Positions 37,518 to 50,700 of a stretch of 64,000 nt of DNA are shown here, in pieces. Within the stretch, counting starts at the first letter, position 1; the number at the start of each line of letters is the position of its first letter. The notes beneath the pieces were generated by a model. The model saw only the letters and a list, made by a program, of their open reading frames with translations. It did no database searches and had not been told where the DNA came from. Origin of the DNA: Euonymus europaeus (lineage: Eukaryota; Streptophyta; Magnoliopsida; Celastrales; Celastraceae); NCBI GenBank assembly GCA_963580455.1, contig OY756972.1, positions 13,531,001 through 13,595,000 of the forward strand, written 5' to 3'. The position numbers and the translations under genes are program-made.

Positions 37518-39593
37518 GGCAGCGAAATAATCTATGAACCTTATACTCATCAAATTTGACATATAAAAACAATAAAAATTGTACACCGAGCAAATTTGAT
37601 GGTCCGAAGTTGCTCAACTCTCTCTATGGAGGAGATTTTAACGGTTTCGTCCATTTTTCATAGAAAGTTGGCGTTTTGGCATCAAAATAATCTAGGCAGC
37701 TTATACTAGTAAAATTTTACATATAAGAACATTAAAAATTGTACACCGAGCAACTTTGATGGTCCGAAGTTGCTCAACTCTCTCTATGGAGGAGCTTTTA
37801 ACGGTTTTGTCCATTTGTCATAGAAAGTTGGTGTTTTGGCGTCCAAATAATCTTTGAAGCTTATACTCGTAAAATATGACATATAAAAACAATAAAAGTG
37901 TACACCGAGCAACTTTGATGGTCCGAAGTTACTCAACTCTCTCTATGGAGGAGCCTTTAACGGTTTCGTCCATTTGTCATAGAGAGTTGGTGTTTTGGCG
38001 TCGAAAAAATCTAGGAAACTTATACTCGAAAAATTTAACATAGAAGAACGATAAAAAGTCTATCCCGAGCAACTTTGATGGTCCGAAGTTGCTCAACTCT
38101 GTCTATTGTGGAGCTTTTAACGGTTTTATCCATTTTTCATAGAAAGTTCGTGTTTTGGCATCGAAATAATCTAGGAAGCTTATACTCATAAAATTTAACA
38201 TATAAAAACAATAAAAAGTGTACACCGAGCAACTTTGACAGTCCGAAGTTGCGCAACTCTCTCTATGGAGGTGCTTTTAACGGTTTCGTTCATTTGTCGT
38301 AGAAACTTGGTGTTTTGGCATCGAAATAATCTATGAAGCTTATACTCATAAAATTTGACATATAAGAACAATAAAAAGTGTACACCGTGCAACTTTGATG
38401 GTCCGAAGTTGCTCAACTCTCTCTATGGAGGAGCTTTTAACGGTTTGGTCCATTTGTCATAGAAAGTTGGTGTTTTGGAATCAAAATAATCTAGGAAGCT
38501 TATACTCATAAAATTTAACATATAAGAACAATAAAAAGTGTACACCGAGCAACTTTGACAATCCGAAGTTGTGCAACTCTCTCTATGGAGGAGCTTTTAA
38601 AGGTTTCGTTCATTTGTCATAGAAATTTGGTGTTTTGGCATCGAAATAATCTATGAAGCTTATACTCCTAAAATTTGACATATATGAACAATAAAAATTG
38701 TACACCGAGCAACTTTGACGGACCGAAGTTGCTCAACTCTCTCTATGGAGGAGCTTTTAACGGAAAGTCCATTTGTCATAGAAAGTTGGTGTTTTGGCGG
38801 CCAAATAATCTTTGAAGTTCATACTCGTAAAATTTGACATATAAAAACAATAAAAGGTGTACACCGAGCAACTTTCGTGGTCCGAAGTTGCTCAACTCTC
38901 TATATGAAGGAGCTTTTAACGGTTATGTCCATTTGTCATAGAAAGTTGGTGTTTTGGCATCGAAATAATCTAGGAAGCTTATACTCTAAAATTTGACATA
39001 TAAAAACAATAAAAGGTGTACACCGAGCAACTTTCATGGTCCGAAGTTGCTCAACTCTCTATATGAAGGAGCTTTTAACGGTTATGTCCATTTGTCATAG
39101 AAAGTTGGTGTTTTGGCATCGAAATAATCTAGGAAGCTTATACTCTAAAATTTGACATATAAGAACAATAAAAAGTGTACACCGAGCAACTTTAACAGTC
39201 CGAAGTTGCGCAACTCTCTCTATGGATGAGCTTTTAACGGTTTCGTTCCTTTGTCATAGAAAGTCGGTGTTTTGGAATCAAAATAATCTAGGAAGCTTAT
39301 ACTCATAAAATTTAACATATAAGAACAATAAAAAGTGTACACCGAGCAACTTTCATGGTCCGAAGTTGCTCGACTCCCTCTACGTAGGACCTTTTAACGG
39401 TTTTGTCCATTTGTCATAGAAAGTTGGTGTTTTGGCATCGAAATAATCGAGGAAGCATATACTCGTAAAATTTGACATAGAAGAACAATAAAAAGTCTAT
39501 CCCGAGCAACTTTGATAGTCTGAAGTTGCTCAACTCTCTCTATGGAGGAGCTTTTAACGGTTTTGTCCATTTGTCACAGAAAGTTGGTGTTTT
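37518..39593. repeat. HOR family B, 2,076-bp copy (13-mer)
   Basis: This copy follows the B order to the TATATGAAGGAGC monomer, which is then duplicated (about 38,875-39,035 and 39,035-39,150). Several following monomers are missing, giving 13 instead of 15. Confidence 0.8.
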
Positions 39594-42500
39594 GGCAGCG
39601 AAATAATCTATGAACCTTATACTCATCAAATTTGACATATAAAAACAATAAAAATTGTACACCGAGCAAATTTGATGGTCCGAAGTTGCTCAACTCTCTC
39701 TATGGAGGAGATTTTAACGGTTTCGTCCATTTTTCATAGAAAGTTGGCGTTTTGGCATCAAAATAATCTAGGCAGCTTATACTAGTAAAATTTTACATAT
39801 AAGAACATTAAAAATTGTACACCGAGCAACTTTGATGGTCCGAAGTTGCTCAACTCTCTCTATGGAGGAGCTTTTAACGGTTTTGTCCATTTGTCATAGA
39901 AAGTTGGTGTTTTGGCGTCCAAATAATCTTTGAAGCTTATACTCGTAAAATATGACATATAAAAACAATAAAAAGTGTACACCGAGCAACTTTGATGGTC
40001 CGAAGTTACTCAACTCTCTCTATGGAGGAGCCTTTAACGGTTTCGTCCATTTGTCATAGAGAGTTGGTGTTTTGGCATCGAAAAAATCTAGGAAACTTAT
40101 ACTCGAAAAATTTAACATAGAAGAACGATAAAAAGTCTATCCCGAGCAACTTTGATGGTCCGAAGTTGCTCAACTCTGTCTATTGTGGAGCTTTTAACGG
40201 TTTTATCCATTTTTCATAGAAAGTTTATGTTTTGGCATCGAAATAATCTAGGAGGCTTATACTCATAAAATTTAACATATAAAAACAATAAAAAGTGTAC
40301 ACCGAGCAACTTTGACAGTCCGAAGTTGCGCAACTCTCTCTATGGAGGTGCTTTTAACGGTTTTGTCCATTTGTCATAGAAAGTTGGTGTTTTGGCATCG
40401 AAATAATCTAGGAAGCTTATTCTAAGATTTGACATATAAGAACAATAAAAAGTGTATCCCGAGCAACTTGGATAGTCCGAAGTTGCTCAACTCTCTCTAC
40501 GGAGGAGCTTTTAACGGTTTTGTCCATTTGTCATAGAAAGTTGGCGTTTTGGCATCGAAATAATCGAGGAAGCATATACTCGTAAAATTTGACATAGAAG
40601 AACAATAAAAAGTCTATCCCGACCAACTTTGATAGTCCGAAGTTGCTCAACTCTCTCTATGGAGGAGCTTTTAACGGTTTTGTCCATTTGTCACAGAAAG
40701 TTGGTGTTTTGGCATCGAAATAATCGAGGAAGCATATACTCGTAAAATTTGACATAGAAGAACAATAAAAAGTCTATCCCGAGCAACTTTGATAGTCCGA
40801 AGTTCCTCAACTCTCTCTATGGAGGAGCTTTTAACGGTTTTGTCCATTTGTCACAGAAAGTTGGTGTTTTGGCAGCGAAATAATCTATGAACCTTATACT
40901 CATCAAATTTGACATATAAAAACAATAAAAATTGTACACCGAGCAAATTTGATGGTCCGAAGTTGCTCAACTCTCTCTATGGAGGAGATTTTAACGGTTT
41001 CGTCCATTTTTCATAGAAAGTTGGCGTTTTGGCATCAAAATAAACTAGGCAGCTTATACTAGTAAAATTTTACATATAAGAACACTAAAAATTATACACC
41101 GAGCAACTTTGATGGTCCGAAGTTGCTCAACTCTCTCTATGGAGGAGCTTTTAACGGTTTTGTCCATTTGTCAAAGAAAGTTGGTGTTTTGGCATCAAAA
41201 TAATATAGGAAGCTTATACTCGTAAAATTTGACATATAAGAACAATAAAAATTGTACACCGAGCAACTTTAACAGTCCGAAGTTGCGCAACTCTCTCTAT
41301 GGAGGAGCTTTTAACGGTTTCGTTCCTTTGTCATAGAAAGTCGGTGTTTTGGAATCAAAATAATCTAGGAAGCTTATACTTATAAAATTTAACATATAAG
41401 AACAATAAAAAGTGTACACCGAGCAACTTTCATTGTCCGAAGTTGCTCAACTCCCTCTACGTAGGACCTTTTAACGGTTTTGTCCATTTGTCATAGAAAG
41501 TTGGTGTTTTGGCATCGAAATAATCGAGGAAGCATATACTCGTAAAATTTGACATAGAAGAACAATAAAAAGTCTATCCCGAGCAACTTTGATAGTCCGA
41601 AGTTGCTCAACTCTCTCTATGGAGGAGCTTTTAACGGTTTTGTCCATTTGTCACAGAAAGTTGGTGTTTTGGCAGCGAAATAATCTATGAACCTTATACT
41701 CATCAAATTTGACATATAAAAACAATAAAAATTGTACACCGAGCAAATTTGATGGTCCGAAGTTGCTCAACTCTCTCTATGGAGGAGATTTTAACGGTTT
41801 CGTCCATTTTTCATAGAAAGTTGGCGTTTTGGCATCAAAATAATCTAGGCAGCTTATACTAGTAAAATTTTACATATAAGAACATTAAAAATTGTACACC
41901 GAGCAACTTTGATGGTCCGAAGTTGCTCAACTCTCACTATGGAGGAGCTTTTAATGGTTTTGTCCATTTGTCATAGAAAGTTGGTGTTTTGGCGTCCAAA
42001 TAATCTTTGAAGCTTATACTCGTAAAATATGACATATAAAAACAATAAAAAGTGTACACCGAGCAACTTTGATGGTCCGAAGTTACTCAACTCTCTCTAT
42101 GGAGGAGCCTTTAATGGTTTCATCCATTTGTCATAGAGAGTTGGTGTTTTGGCATCGAAAAAATCTAGGAAACTTATACTCGAAAAATTTAACATAGAAG
42201 AACGATAAAAACTCTATCCCGAGCAACTTTGATGGTCCGAAGTTGCTCAACTCTGTCTATTGTGGAGCTTTTAACAGTTTTGTCCATTTTTCATAGAAAG
42301 TTCGTGTTTTGGCATCGAAATAATCTAGGAAGCTTATACTCATAAAATTTAACATATAAAAACAATAAAAAGTGTACACCGAACAACTTTGACATTCCGA
42401 AGTTGCGCAACTCTCTCTATGGAGGTGCTTTTAACGGTTTTGTCCATTTGTCATAGAAAGTTGGTGTTTTGGCATCGAAATAATCTAGGAAGCTTATTCT

Positions 42501-42944
42501 AAGATTTGAAATATAAGAACAATAAAAGGTGTATCCCGAGCAACTTTGACAGTCCGAAGTTGCCAACTCTCTCTATGGAGGTGCTTTTAACGGTTTTGTC
42601 CATTTGTCATAGAAAGTTGGCGTTTTGGCATCGAAATAATCGAGGAAGCATATACTCGTAAAATTTGACATAAAAGAACAATAAAAAGTCTATCCAGCAA
42701 CTTCGATAGTCCGAAGTTGCTCAACTCTCTCTATGGAGGAGCTTTTAACGGTTTTGTCCATTTGTCACAGAAAGTTGGTGTTTTGGCATCGAAATAATCG
42801 AGGAAGCATATACTCGTAAAATTTGACATAGAAGAACAATAAAAAGTCTATCCCGAGCAACTTTGATAGTCCGAAGTTGCTCAACTCTCTCTATGGAGGA
42901 GCTTTTAACGGTTTTGTCCATTTGTCACAGAAAGTTGGTGTTTT
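39594..42944. repeat. 3,351-bp HOR (21-mer), first copy
   Basis: GGCAGCG markers lie at 39,594, 40,871, 41,671 and 42,945, giving spacings of 1,277, 800 and 1,274 bp. The same triplet of spacings repeats in the next copy. Shared private changes include CTAGGAGGCTTAT (40,252), CAACTTGGATAG (40,465), AAGTTCCTCAAC (40,802), CGAACAACTTTGACATTCC (about 42,380) and TATCCAGCAACTTCG (42,691). Confidence 0.87.
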
Positions 42945-45900
42945 GGCAGCGAAATAATCTATGAACCTTATACTCATCAAATTTGACATATAAAAACAAT
43001 AAAAATTGTACACCGAGCAAATTTGATGGTCCGAAGTTGCTCAACTCTCTCTATGGAGGAGATTTTAACGGTTTCGTCCATTTTTCATAGAAAGTTGGCG
43101 TTTTGGCATCAAAATAATCTAGGCAGCTTATACTAGTAAAATTTTACATATAAGAACATTAAAAATTGTACACCGAGCAACTTTGATGGTCCGAAGTTGC
43201 TCAACTCTCTCTATGGAGGAGCTTTTAACGGTTTTGTCCATTTGTCATAGAAAGTTGGTGTTTTGGCGTCCAAATAATCTTTGAAGCTTATACTCGTAAA
43301 ATATGACATATAAAAACAATAAAAAGTGTACACCGAGCAACTTTGATGGTCCGAAGTTACTCAACTCTCTCTATGGAGGAGCCTTTAACGGTTTCGTCCA
43401 TTTGTCATAGAGAGTTGGTGTTTTGGCATCGAAAAAATCTAGGAAACTTATACTCGAAAAATTTAACATAGAAGAACGATAAAAAGTCTATCCCGAGCAA
43501 CTTTGATGGTCCGAAGTTGCTCAACTCTGTCTATTGTGGAGCTTTTAACGGTTTTATCCATTTTTCATAGAAAGTTCATGTTTTGGCATCGAAATAATCT
43601 AGGAGGCTTATACTCATAAAATTTAACATATAAAAACAATAAAAAGTGTACACCGAGCAACTTTGACAGTCCGAAGTTGCGCAACTCTCTCTATGGAGGT
43701 GCTTTTAACGGTTTTGTCCATTTGTCATAGAAAGTTGGTGTTTTGGCATCGAAATAATCTAGGAAGCTTATTCTAAGATTTGACATATAAGAACAATAAA
43801 AAGTGTATCCCGAGCAACTTGGATAGTCCGAAGTTGCTCAACTCTCTCTACGGAGGAGCTTTTAACGGTTTTGTCCATTTGTCATAGAAAGTTGGCGTTT
43901 TGGCATCGAAATAATCGAGGAAGCATATACTCGTAAAATTTGACATAGAAGAACAATAAAAAGTCTATCCCGAGCAACTTTGATAGTCCGAAGTTGCTCA
44001 ACTCTCTCTATGGAGGAGCTTTTAACGGTTTTGTCCATTTGTCACAGAAAGTTGGTGTTTTGGCATCGAAATAATCGAGGAAGCATATACTCGTAAAATT
44101 TGACATAGAAGAACAATAAAAAGTCTATCCCGAGCAACTTTGATAGTCCGAAGTTCCTCAACTCTCTCTATGGAGGAGCTTTTAACGGTTTTGTCCATTT
44201 GTCACAGAAAGTTGGTGTTTTGGCAGCGAAATAATCTATGAACCTTATACTCATCAAATTTGACATATAAAAACAATAAAAATTGTACACCGAGCAAATT
44301 TGATGGTCCGAAGTTGCTCAACTCTCTCTATGGAGGAGATTTTAACGGTTTCGTCCATTTTTCATAGAAAGTTGGCGTTTTGGCATCAAAATAAACTAGG
44401 CAGCTTATACTAGTAAAATTTTACATATAAGAACATTAAAAATTGTACACCGAGCAACTTTGATGGTCCGAAGTTGCTCAACTCTCTCTATGGAGGAGCT
44501 TTTAACGGTTTTGTCCATTTGTCATAGAAAGTTGGTGTTTTGGCATCAAAATAATATAGGAAGCTTATACTCGTAAAATTTGACATATAAGAACAATAAA
44601 AATTGTACACCGAGCAACTTTAACAGTCCGAAGTTGCGCAACTCTCTCTATGGAGGAGCTTTTAACGGTTTCGTTCCTTTGTCATAGAAAGTCGGTGTTT
44701 TGGAATCAAAATAATCTAGGAAGCTTATACTTATAAAATTTAACATATAAGAACAATAAAAAGTGTACACCGAGCAACTTTCATGGTCCGAAGTTGCTCA
44801 ACTCCCTCTACGTAGGACCTTTTAACGATTTTGTCCATTTGTCATAGAAAGTTGGTGTTTTGGCATCGAAATAATCGAGGAAGCATATACTCGTAAAATT
44901 TGACATAGAAGAACAATAAAAAGTCTATCCCGAGCAACTTTGATAGTCCGAAGTTGCTCAACTCTCTCTATGGAGGAGCTTTTAACGGTTTTGTCCATTT
45001 GTCACAGAAAGTTGGTGTTTTGGCAGCGAAATAATCTATGAACCTTATACTCATCAAATTTGACATATAAAAACAATAAAAATTGTACACCGAGCAAATT
45101 TGATGGTCCGAAGTTGCTCAACTCTCTCTATGGAGGAGATTTTAACGGTTTCGTCCATTTTTCATAGAAAGTTGGCGTTTTGGCATCAAAATAATCTAGG
45201 CAGCTTATACTAGTAAAATTTTACATATAAGAACATTAAAAATTGTACACCGAGCAACTTTGATGGTCCGAAGTTGCTCAACTCTCACTATGGAGGAGCT
45301 TTTAATGGTTTTGTCCATTTGTCATAGAAAGTTGGTGTTTTGGCGTCCAAATAATCTTTGAAGCTTATACTCGTAAAATATGACATATAAAAACAATAAA
45401 AAGTGTACACCGAGCAACTTTGATGGTCCGAAGTTACTCAACTCTCTCTATGGAGGAGCCTTTAATGGTTTCATCCATTTGTCATAGAGAGTTGGTGTTT
45501 TGGCATCGAAAAAATCTAGGAAACTTATACTCGAAAAATTTAACATAGAAGAACGATAAAAACTCTATCCCGAGCAACTTTGATGGTCCGAAGTTGCTCA
45601 ACTCTGTCTATTGTGGAGCTTTTAACAGTTTTGTCCATTTTTCATAGAAAGTTCGTGTTTTGGCATCGAAATAATCTAGGAAGCTTATACTCATAAAATT
45701 TAACATATAAAAACAATAAAAAGTGTACACCGAACAACTTTGACATTCCGAAGTTGCGCAACTCTCTCTATGGAGGTGCTTTTAACGGTTTTGTCCATTT
45801 GTCATAGAAAGTTGGTGTTTTGGCATCGAAATAATCTAGGAAGCTTATTCTAAGATTTGAAATATAAGAACAATAAAAGGTGTATCCCGAGCAACTTTGA

Positions 45901-46295
45901 CAGTCCGAAGTTGCCAACTCTCTCTATGGAGGTGCTTTTAACGGTTTTGTCCATTTGTCATAGAAAGTTGGCGTTTTGGCATCGAAATAATCGAGGAAGC
46001 ATATACTCGTAAAATTTGACATAAAAGAACAATAAAAAGTCTATCCAGCAACTTCGATAGTCCGAAGTTGCTCAACTCTCTCTATGGAGGAGCTTTTAAC
46101 GGTTTTGTCCATTTGTCACAGAAAGTTGGTGTTTTGGCATCGAAATAATCGAGGAAGCATATACTCGTAAAATTTGACATAGAAGAACAATAAAAAGTCT
46201 ATCCCGAGCAACTTTGATAGTCCGAAGTTGCTCAACTCTCTCTATGGAGGAGCTTTTAACGGTTTTGTCCATTTGTCACAGAAAGTTGGTGTTTT
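42945..46295. repeat. 3,351-bp HOR (21-mer), second copy
   Basis: Markers at 42,945, 44,222, 45,022 and 46,296 reproduce the 1,277/800/1,274-bp spacing. All private variants of the first copy are present 3,351 bp later, including CTAGGAGGCTTAT at 43,603 and TATCCAGCAACTTCG at 46,042. A partial third copy continues to about 46,900. Confidence 0.87.
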
Positions 46296-48690
46296 GGCAG
46301 CGAAATAATCTATGAACCTTATACTCATCAAATTTGACATATAAAAACAATAAAAATTGTACACCGAGCAAATTTGATGGTCCGAAGTTTCTCAACTCTC
46401 TCTATGGAGGAGATTTTAACGGTTTCGTCCATTTTTCATAGAAAGTTGGCGTTTTGGCATCAAAATAATCTAGGCAGCTTATACTAGTAAAATTTTACAT
46501 ATAAGAACATTAAAAATTGTACACCGAGCAACTTTGATGGTCCGAAGTTGCTCAACTCTCTCTATGGAGGTGCTTTTAACGGTTTTGTCCATTTGTCATA
46601 GAAAGTTGGTGTTTTGGCGTCCAAATAATCTTTGAAGCTTATACTCGTAAAATATGACATATAAAAACAATAAAAAGTGTACACCGAGCAACTTTGATGG
46701 TCCGAAGTTACTCAACTCTCTCTATGGAGGAGCCTTTAACGGTTTCGTCCATTTGTCATAGAGAGTTGGTGTTTTGGCATCGAAAAAATCTAGGAAACTT
46801 ATACTCGAAAAAGTTAACATAGAAGAACGATAAAAAGTCTATCCCGAGCAACTATGATGGTCTGAAGTTGCTCAACTCTGTCTATTGTGGAGCTTTTAAC
46901 GGTTTTATCCATTTTTCATAGAAACTTGGTGTTTTGGCATCGAAATAATCTAGGAAGCTTATACTCATAAAATTTAACATATAAAAACAATAAAAAGTGT
47001 ACACCGAGCAACTTTGACAGTCCGAAGTTGCCAACTCTCTCTATGGAGGTGCTTTTAACGGTTTCGTTCATTTGTCGTAGAAACTTGGTGTTTTGGCATC
47101 GAAATAATCTATGAAGCTTATACTCATAAAATTTGACATATAAGAACAATAAAAAGTGTACACCGTGCAACTTTGATGGTCCGAAGTTGCTCAACTCTCT
47201 CCATGGAGGAGCTTTTAACGGTTTGGTCCATTTGTCATAGAAAGTTGGTGTTTTGGAATCAAAATAATCTAGGAAGCTTATACTCATAAAATTTAACATA
47301 TAAGAACAATAAAAGGTGTACACCGAGCAACTTTGACAATCCGAAGTTGCCAACTCTCTCTATGGAGGAGCTTTTAAAGGTTTCGTTCATTTGTCATAGA
47401 AATTTGGTGTTTTGGCATCGAAATAATCTATGAAGCTTATACTCCTAAAATTTGATATATATGAACAATAAAAATTGTACACCGAGCAACTTTGACGGAC
47501 CGAAGTTGCTCAACTCTCTCTATGGAGGAGCTTTTAACGGAAAGTCCATTTGTCATAGAAAGTTGGTGTTTTGGCGGCCAAATAATCTTTGAAGTTCATA
47601 CTCGTAAAATTTGACATATAAAAACAATAAAAGCTGTACACCGAGCAACTTTCATGGTCCGAAGTTGCTCAACTCTCTATATGAAGGAGCTTTTAACGGT
47701 TATGTCCATTTGTCATAGAAAGTTGGTGTTTTGGCATCGAAATAATCTAGGAAGCTTATACTCTAAAATTTGACATAGAAGAACAATAAAAATTGTACAC
47801 CGAGCAACTTTCATGGTCCGAAGTTGCTTAACTCTCTCTATGGAGGAGCTTTTAACGGTTTTGTCCATTTGTCATAGAAAGTTGGTGTTTTGGCATCAAA
47901 ATAATATAGGAAGCTTATACTCGTAAAATTTGACATATAAGAACAATAAAAATTGTACACCGAGCAACTTTCATGGTCCGAAGTTGCTCAACTCTCTCTA
48001 TGTAAGAGCTTTTAACGGTTTTTTCCATTTGTCATAGAAAGTTGGTATTTTGGCATCGAAATAATCGAGGAAGCTTATACTCGTAAAATTTGACATAGAA
48101 GAACAATAAAAAGTCTATCCCGAGCAACTTTGATAGTCCGAAGTTGCTCAACTCTCTCTATGGAGGAGCTTTTAACGGTTTTGTCCATTTGTCATAGAAA
48201 GTTGTTGTTTTGGCATCGAAATAATCTAGGAAGCTTATACTCTAAAATTTGACATATAAGAACAATAAAAAGTGTACACCGAGCAACTTTAACAGTCCGA
48301 AGTTGCGCAACTCTCTCTATGGAGGAGCTTTTAACGGTTTCGTTCCTTTGTCATAGAAAGTCGGTGTTTTGGAATCAAAATAATCTAGGAAGCTTATACT
48401 CATAAAATTTAACATATAAGAACAATAAAAAGTGTACACCGAGCAACTTTCATGGTCCGAAGTTGCTCAACTCCCTCTACGTAGGACCTTTTAACGGTTT
48501 TGTCCATTTGTCATAGAAAGTTGGTGTTTTGGCATCGAAATAATCGAGGAAGCATATACTCGTAAAATTTGACATAGAAGAACAATAAAAAGTCTATCCC
48601 GAGCAACTTTGATAGTCCGAAGTTGCTCAACTCTCTCTATGGAGGAGCTTTTAATGGTTTTGTCCATTTGTCACAGAAAGTTGGTGTTTT
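46296..48690. repeat. HOR family B, 2,395-bp copy (15-mer)
   Basis: GGCAGCG at 46,296 and 48,691 restores the standard 2,395-bp spacing. The first 600 bp or so is still shared with the 3,351-bp unit. Two of its monomers (near 47,027 and 47,346) have GTTGCCAAC in place of GTTGCGCAAC, a 1-bp loss that keeps a minus-strand reading frame open across them. Confidence 0.8.
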
Positions 48691-50700
48691 GGCAGCGAAA
48701 TAATCTATGAACCTTATACTCATCAAATTTGACATATAAAAACAATAAAAATTGTACACCGAGCAAATTTGATGGTCCGAAGTTGCTCAACTCTCTCTAT
48801 GGAGGAGATTTTAACGGTTTCGTCCATTTTTCATAGAAAGTTGACGTTTTGGCATCAAAATAATCTAGGCAGCTTATACTAGTAAAATTTTACATATAAG
48901 AACATTAAAAATTGTACACCGAGCAACTTTGATGGTCCGAAGTTGCTCAACTCTCTCTATGGAGGAGCCTTTAACGGTTTTGTCCATTTGTCATAGAAAG
49001 TTGGTGTTTTGGCGTCCAAATAATCTTTGAAGCTTATACTCGTAAAATATGACATATAAAAACAATAAAAAGTGTACACCGAGCAACTTTTTTGGTCCGA
49101 AGTTACTCAACTCTCTCTATGGAGGAGCCTTTAACGGTTTCGTCAATTTGTCATAGAGAGTTGGTGTTTTGGCATCAAAAAAATCTAGGAAACTTATACT
49201 CGTAAAATTTAACATAGAAGAAAGATAAAAAGTCTATCCCGAGCAACTTTGATGGTCCGAAGTTGCTCAACTCTGTCTATTGTGGAGCTTTTAACGGTTT
49301 TATCCATTTGTCATAGAAAGTTCGTGTTTTGGCATCGAAATAATCTAGGAAGCTTATACTCATAAAATTTAACATATAAAAACAATAAAAAGTGTACACC
49401 GAGCAACTTTGACAGTCCGAAGTTGCGCAACTCTCTCTATGGAGGTGCTTCTAACGGTTTCGTTCATTTGTCCTAGAAACTTGGTGTTTTGGCATCGAAA
49501 TAATCTATGAAGCTTATACTCATAAAATTTGACATATAAGAACAATAAAAAGTGTACACCGTGCAACTTTGATGGTCCGAAGTTGCTCAACTCTCTCTAT
49601 GGAGGAGCTTTTAACGGTTTGGTCCATTTGTCATAGAAAGTTGGTGTTTTGGAATCAAAATAATCTAGGAAGCTTATACTCATAAAATTTAACATATAAG
49701 AACAATAAAAAGTGTACACCGAGCAACTTTGACAATCCGAAGTTGCGCAACTCTCTCTATGGAGGAGCTTTTAAAGGTTTTGTTCATTTGTCATAGAAAT
49801 TTGGTGTTTTGGCATCGAAATAATCTATGAAGCTTATACTCCTAAAATTTGACATATATGAACAATAAAAATTGTACACCGAGCAACTTTGACGGACCGA
49901 AGTTGCTCAACTCTCTCTATGGAGGAGCTTTTAACGGAAAGTCTATTTGTCATAGAAAGTTGGTGTTTTGGCGGCCAAATAATCTTTGAAGTTCATACTC
50001 GTAAAATCTGACATATAAAAACAATAAAAGGTGTACACCGAGCAACTTTCATGGTCCGAAGTTGCTCAACTCTCTATATGAAGGAGCTTTTAACGGTTAT
50101 GTCCATTTGTCATAGAAAGTTGGTGTTTTGGCATCGAAATAATCTAGGAAGCTTATACTCTAAAATTTGACATAGAAGAACAATAAAAATTGTACACCGA
50201 GCAACTTTCATGGTCCGAAGTTGCTTAACTTTCTCTATGGAGGAGCTTTTAACGGTTTTGTCCATTTGTCATAGAAAGTTCGTATTTTGGCATCGAAATA
50301 ATCGAGGAAGCTTATACTCGTAAAATTTGACATAGAAGAATAATAAAAAGTCTATCCCGAGCAACTTTGATAGTCCGAAGTTGCTCAACTCTCTCTATGG
50401 AGGAGCTTTTAACGGTTTTGTCCATTTGTCATAGAAAGTTGTTGTTTTGGCATCGTAATAATCTAGGAAGCTTATACTCTAAAATTTGACATATAAGAAC
50501 AATAAAAAGTGTACACCGAGCAACTTTAACAGTTCGAAGTTGCGCAACTCTCTCTATGGAGGAGGTTTTAACGGTTTCGTTCCTTTGTCATAGAAAGTCG
50601 GTGTTTTTGAATCAAAATAATCTAGGAAGCTTATACTCATAAAATTTAACATATAAGAACAATAAAAAGTCTATCCCGAGCAACTTTGATAGTACGAAGT
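48691..50700. repeat. Last family B unit, incomplete, grading into family C
   Basis: B-type order is kept to the GGCGGCC and TATATGAAGGAGC monomers near 50,070. The unit is then shortened, with the GTCGTATTTTGG-like monomer at about 50,280 following earlier than usual. From about 50,700 onward C-type variants (CTTTCATGGTTCAAAG, GGACGAGC, GCTCCGAAG) take over. No genes are present. Confidence 0.7.
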
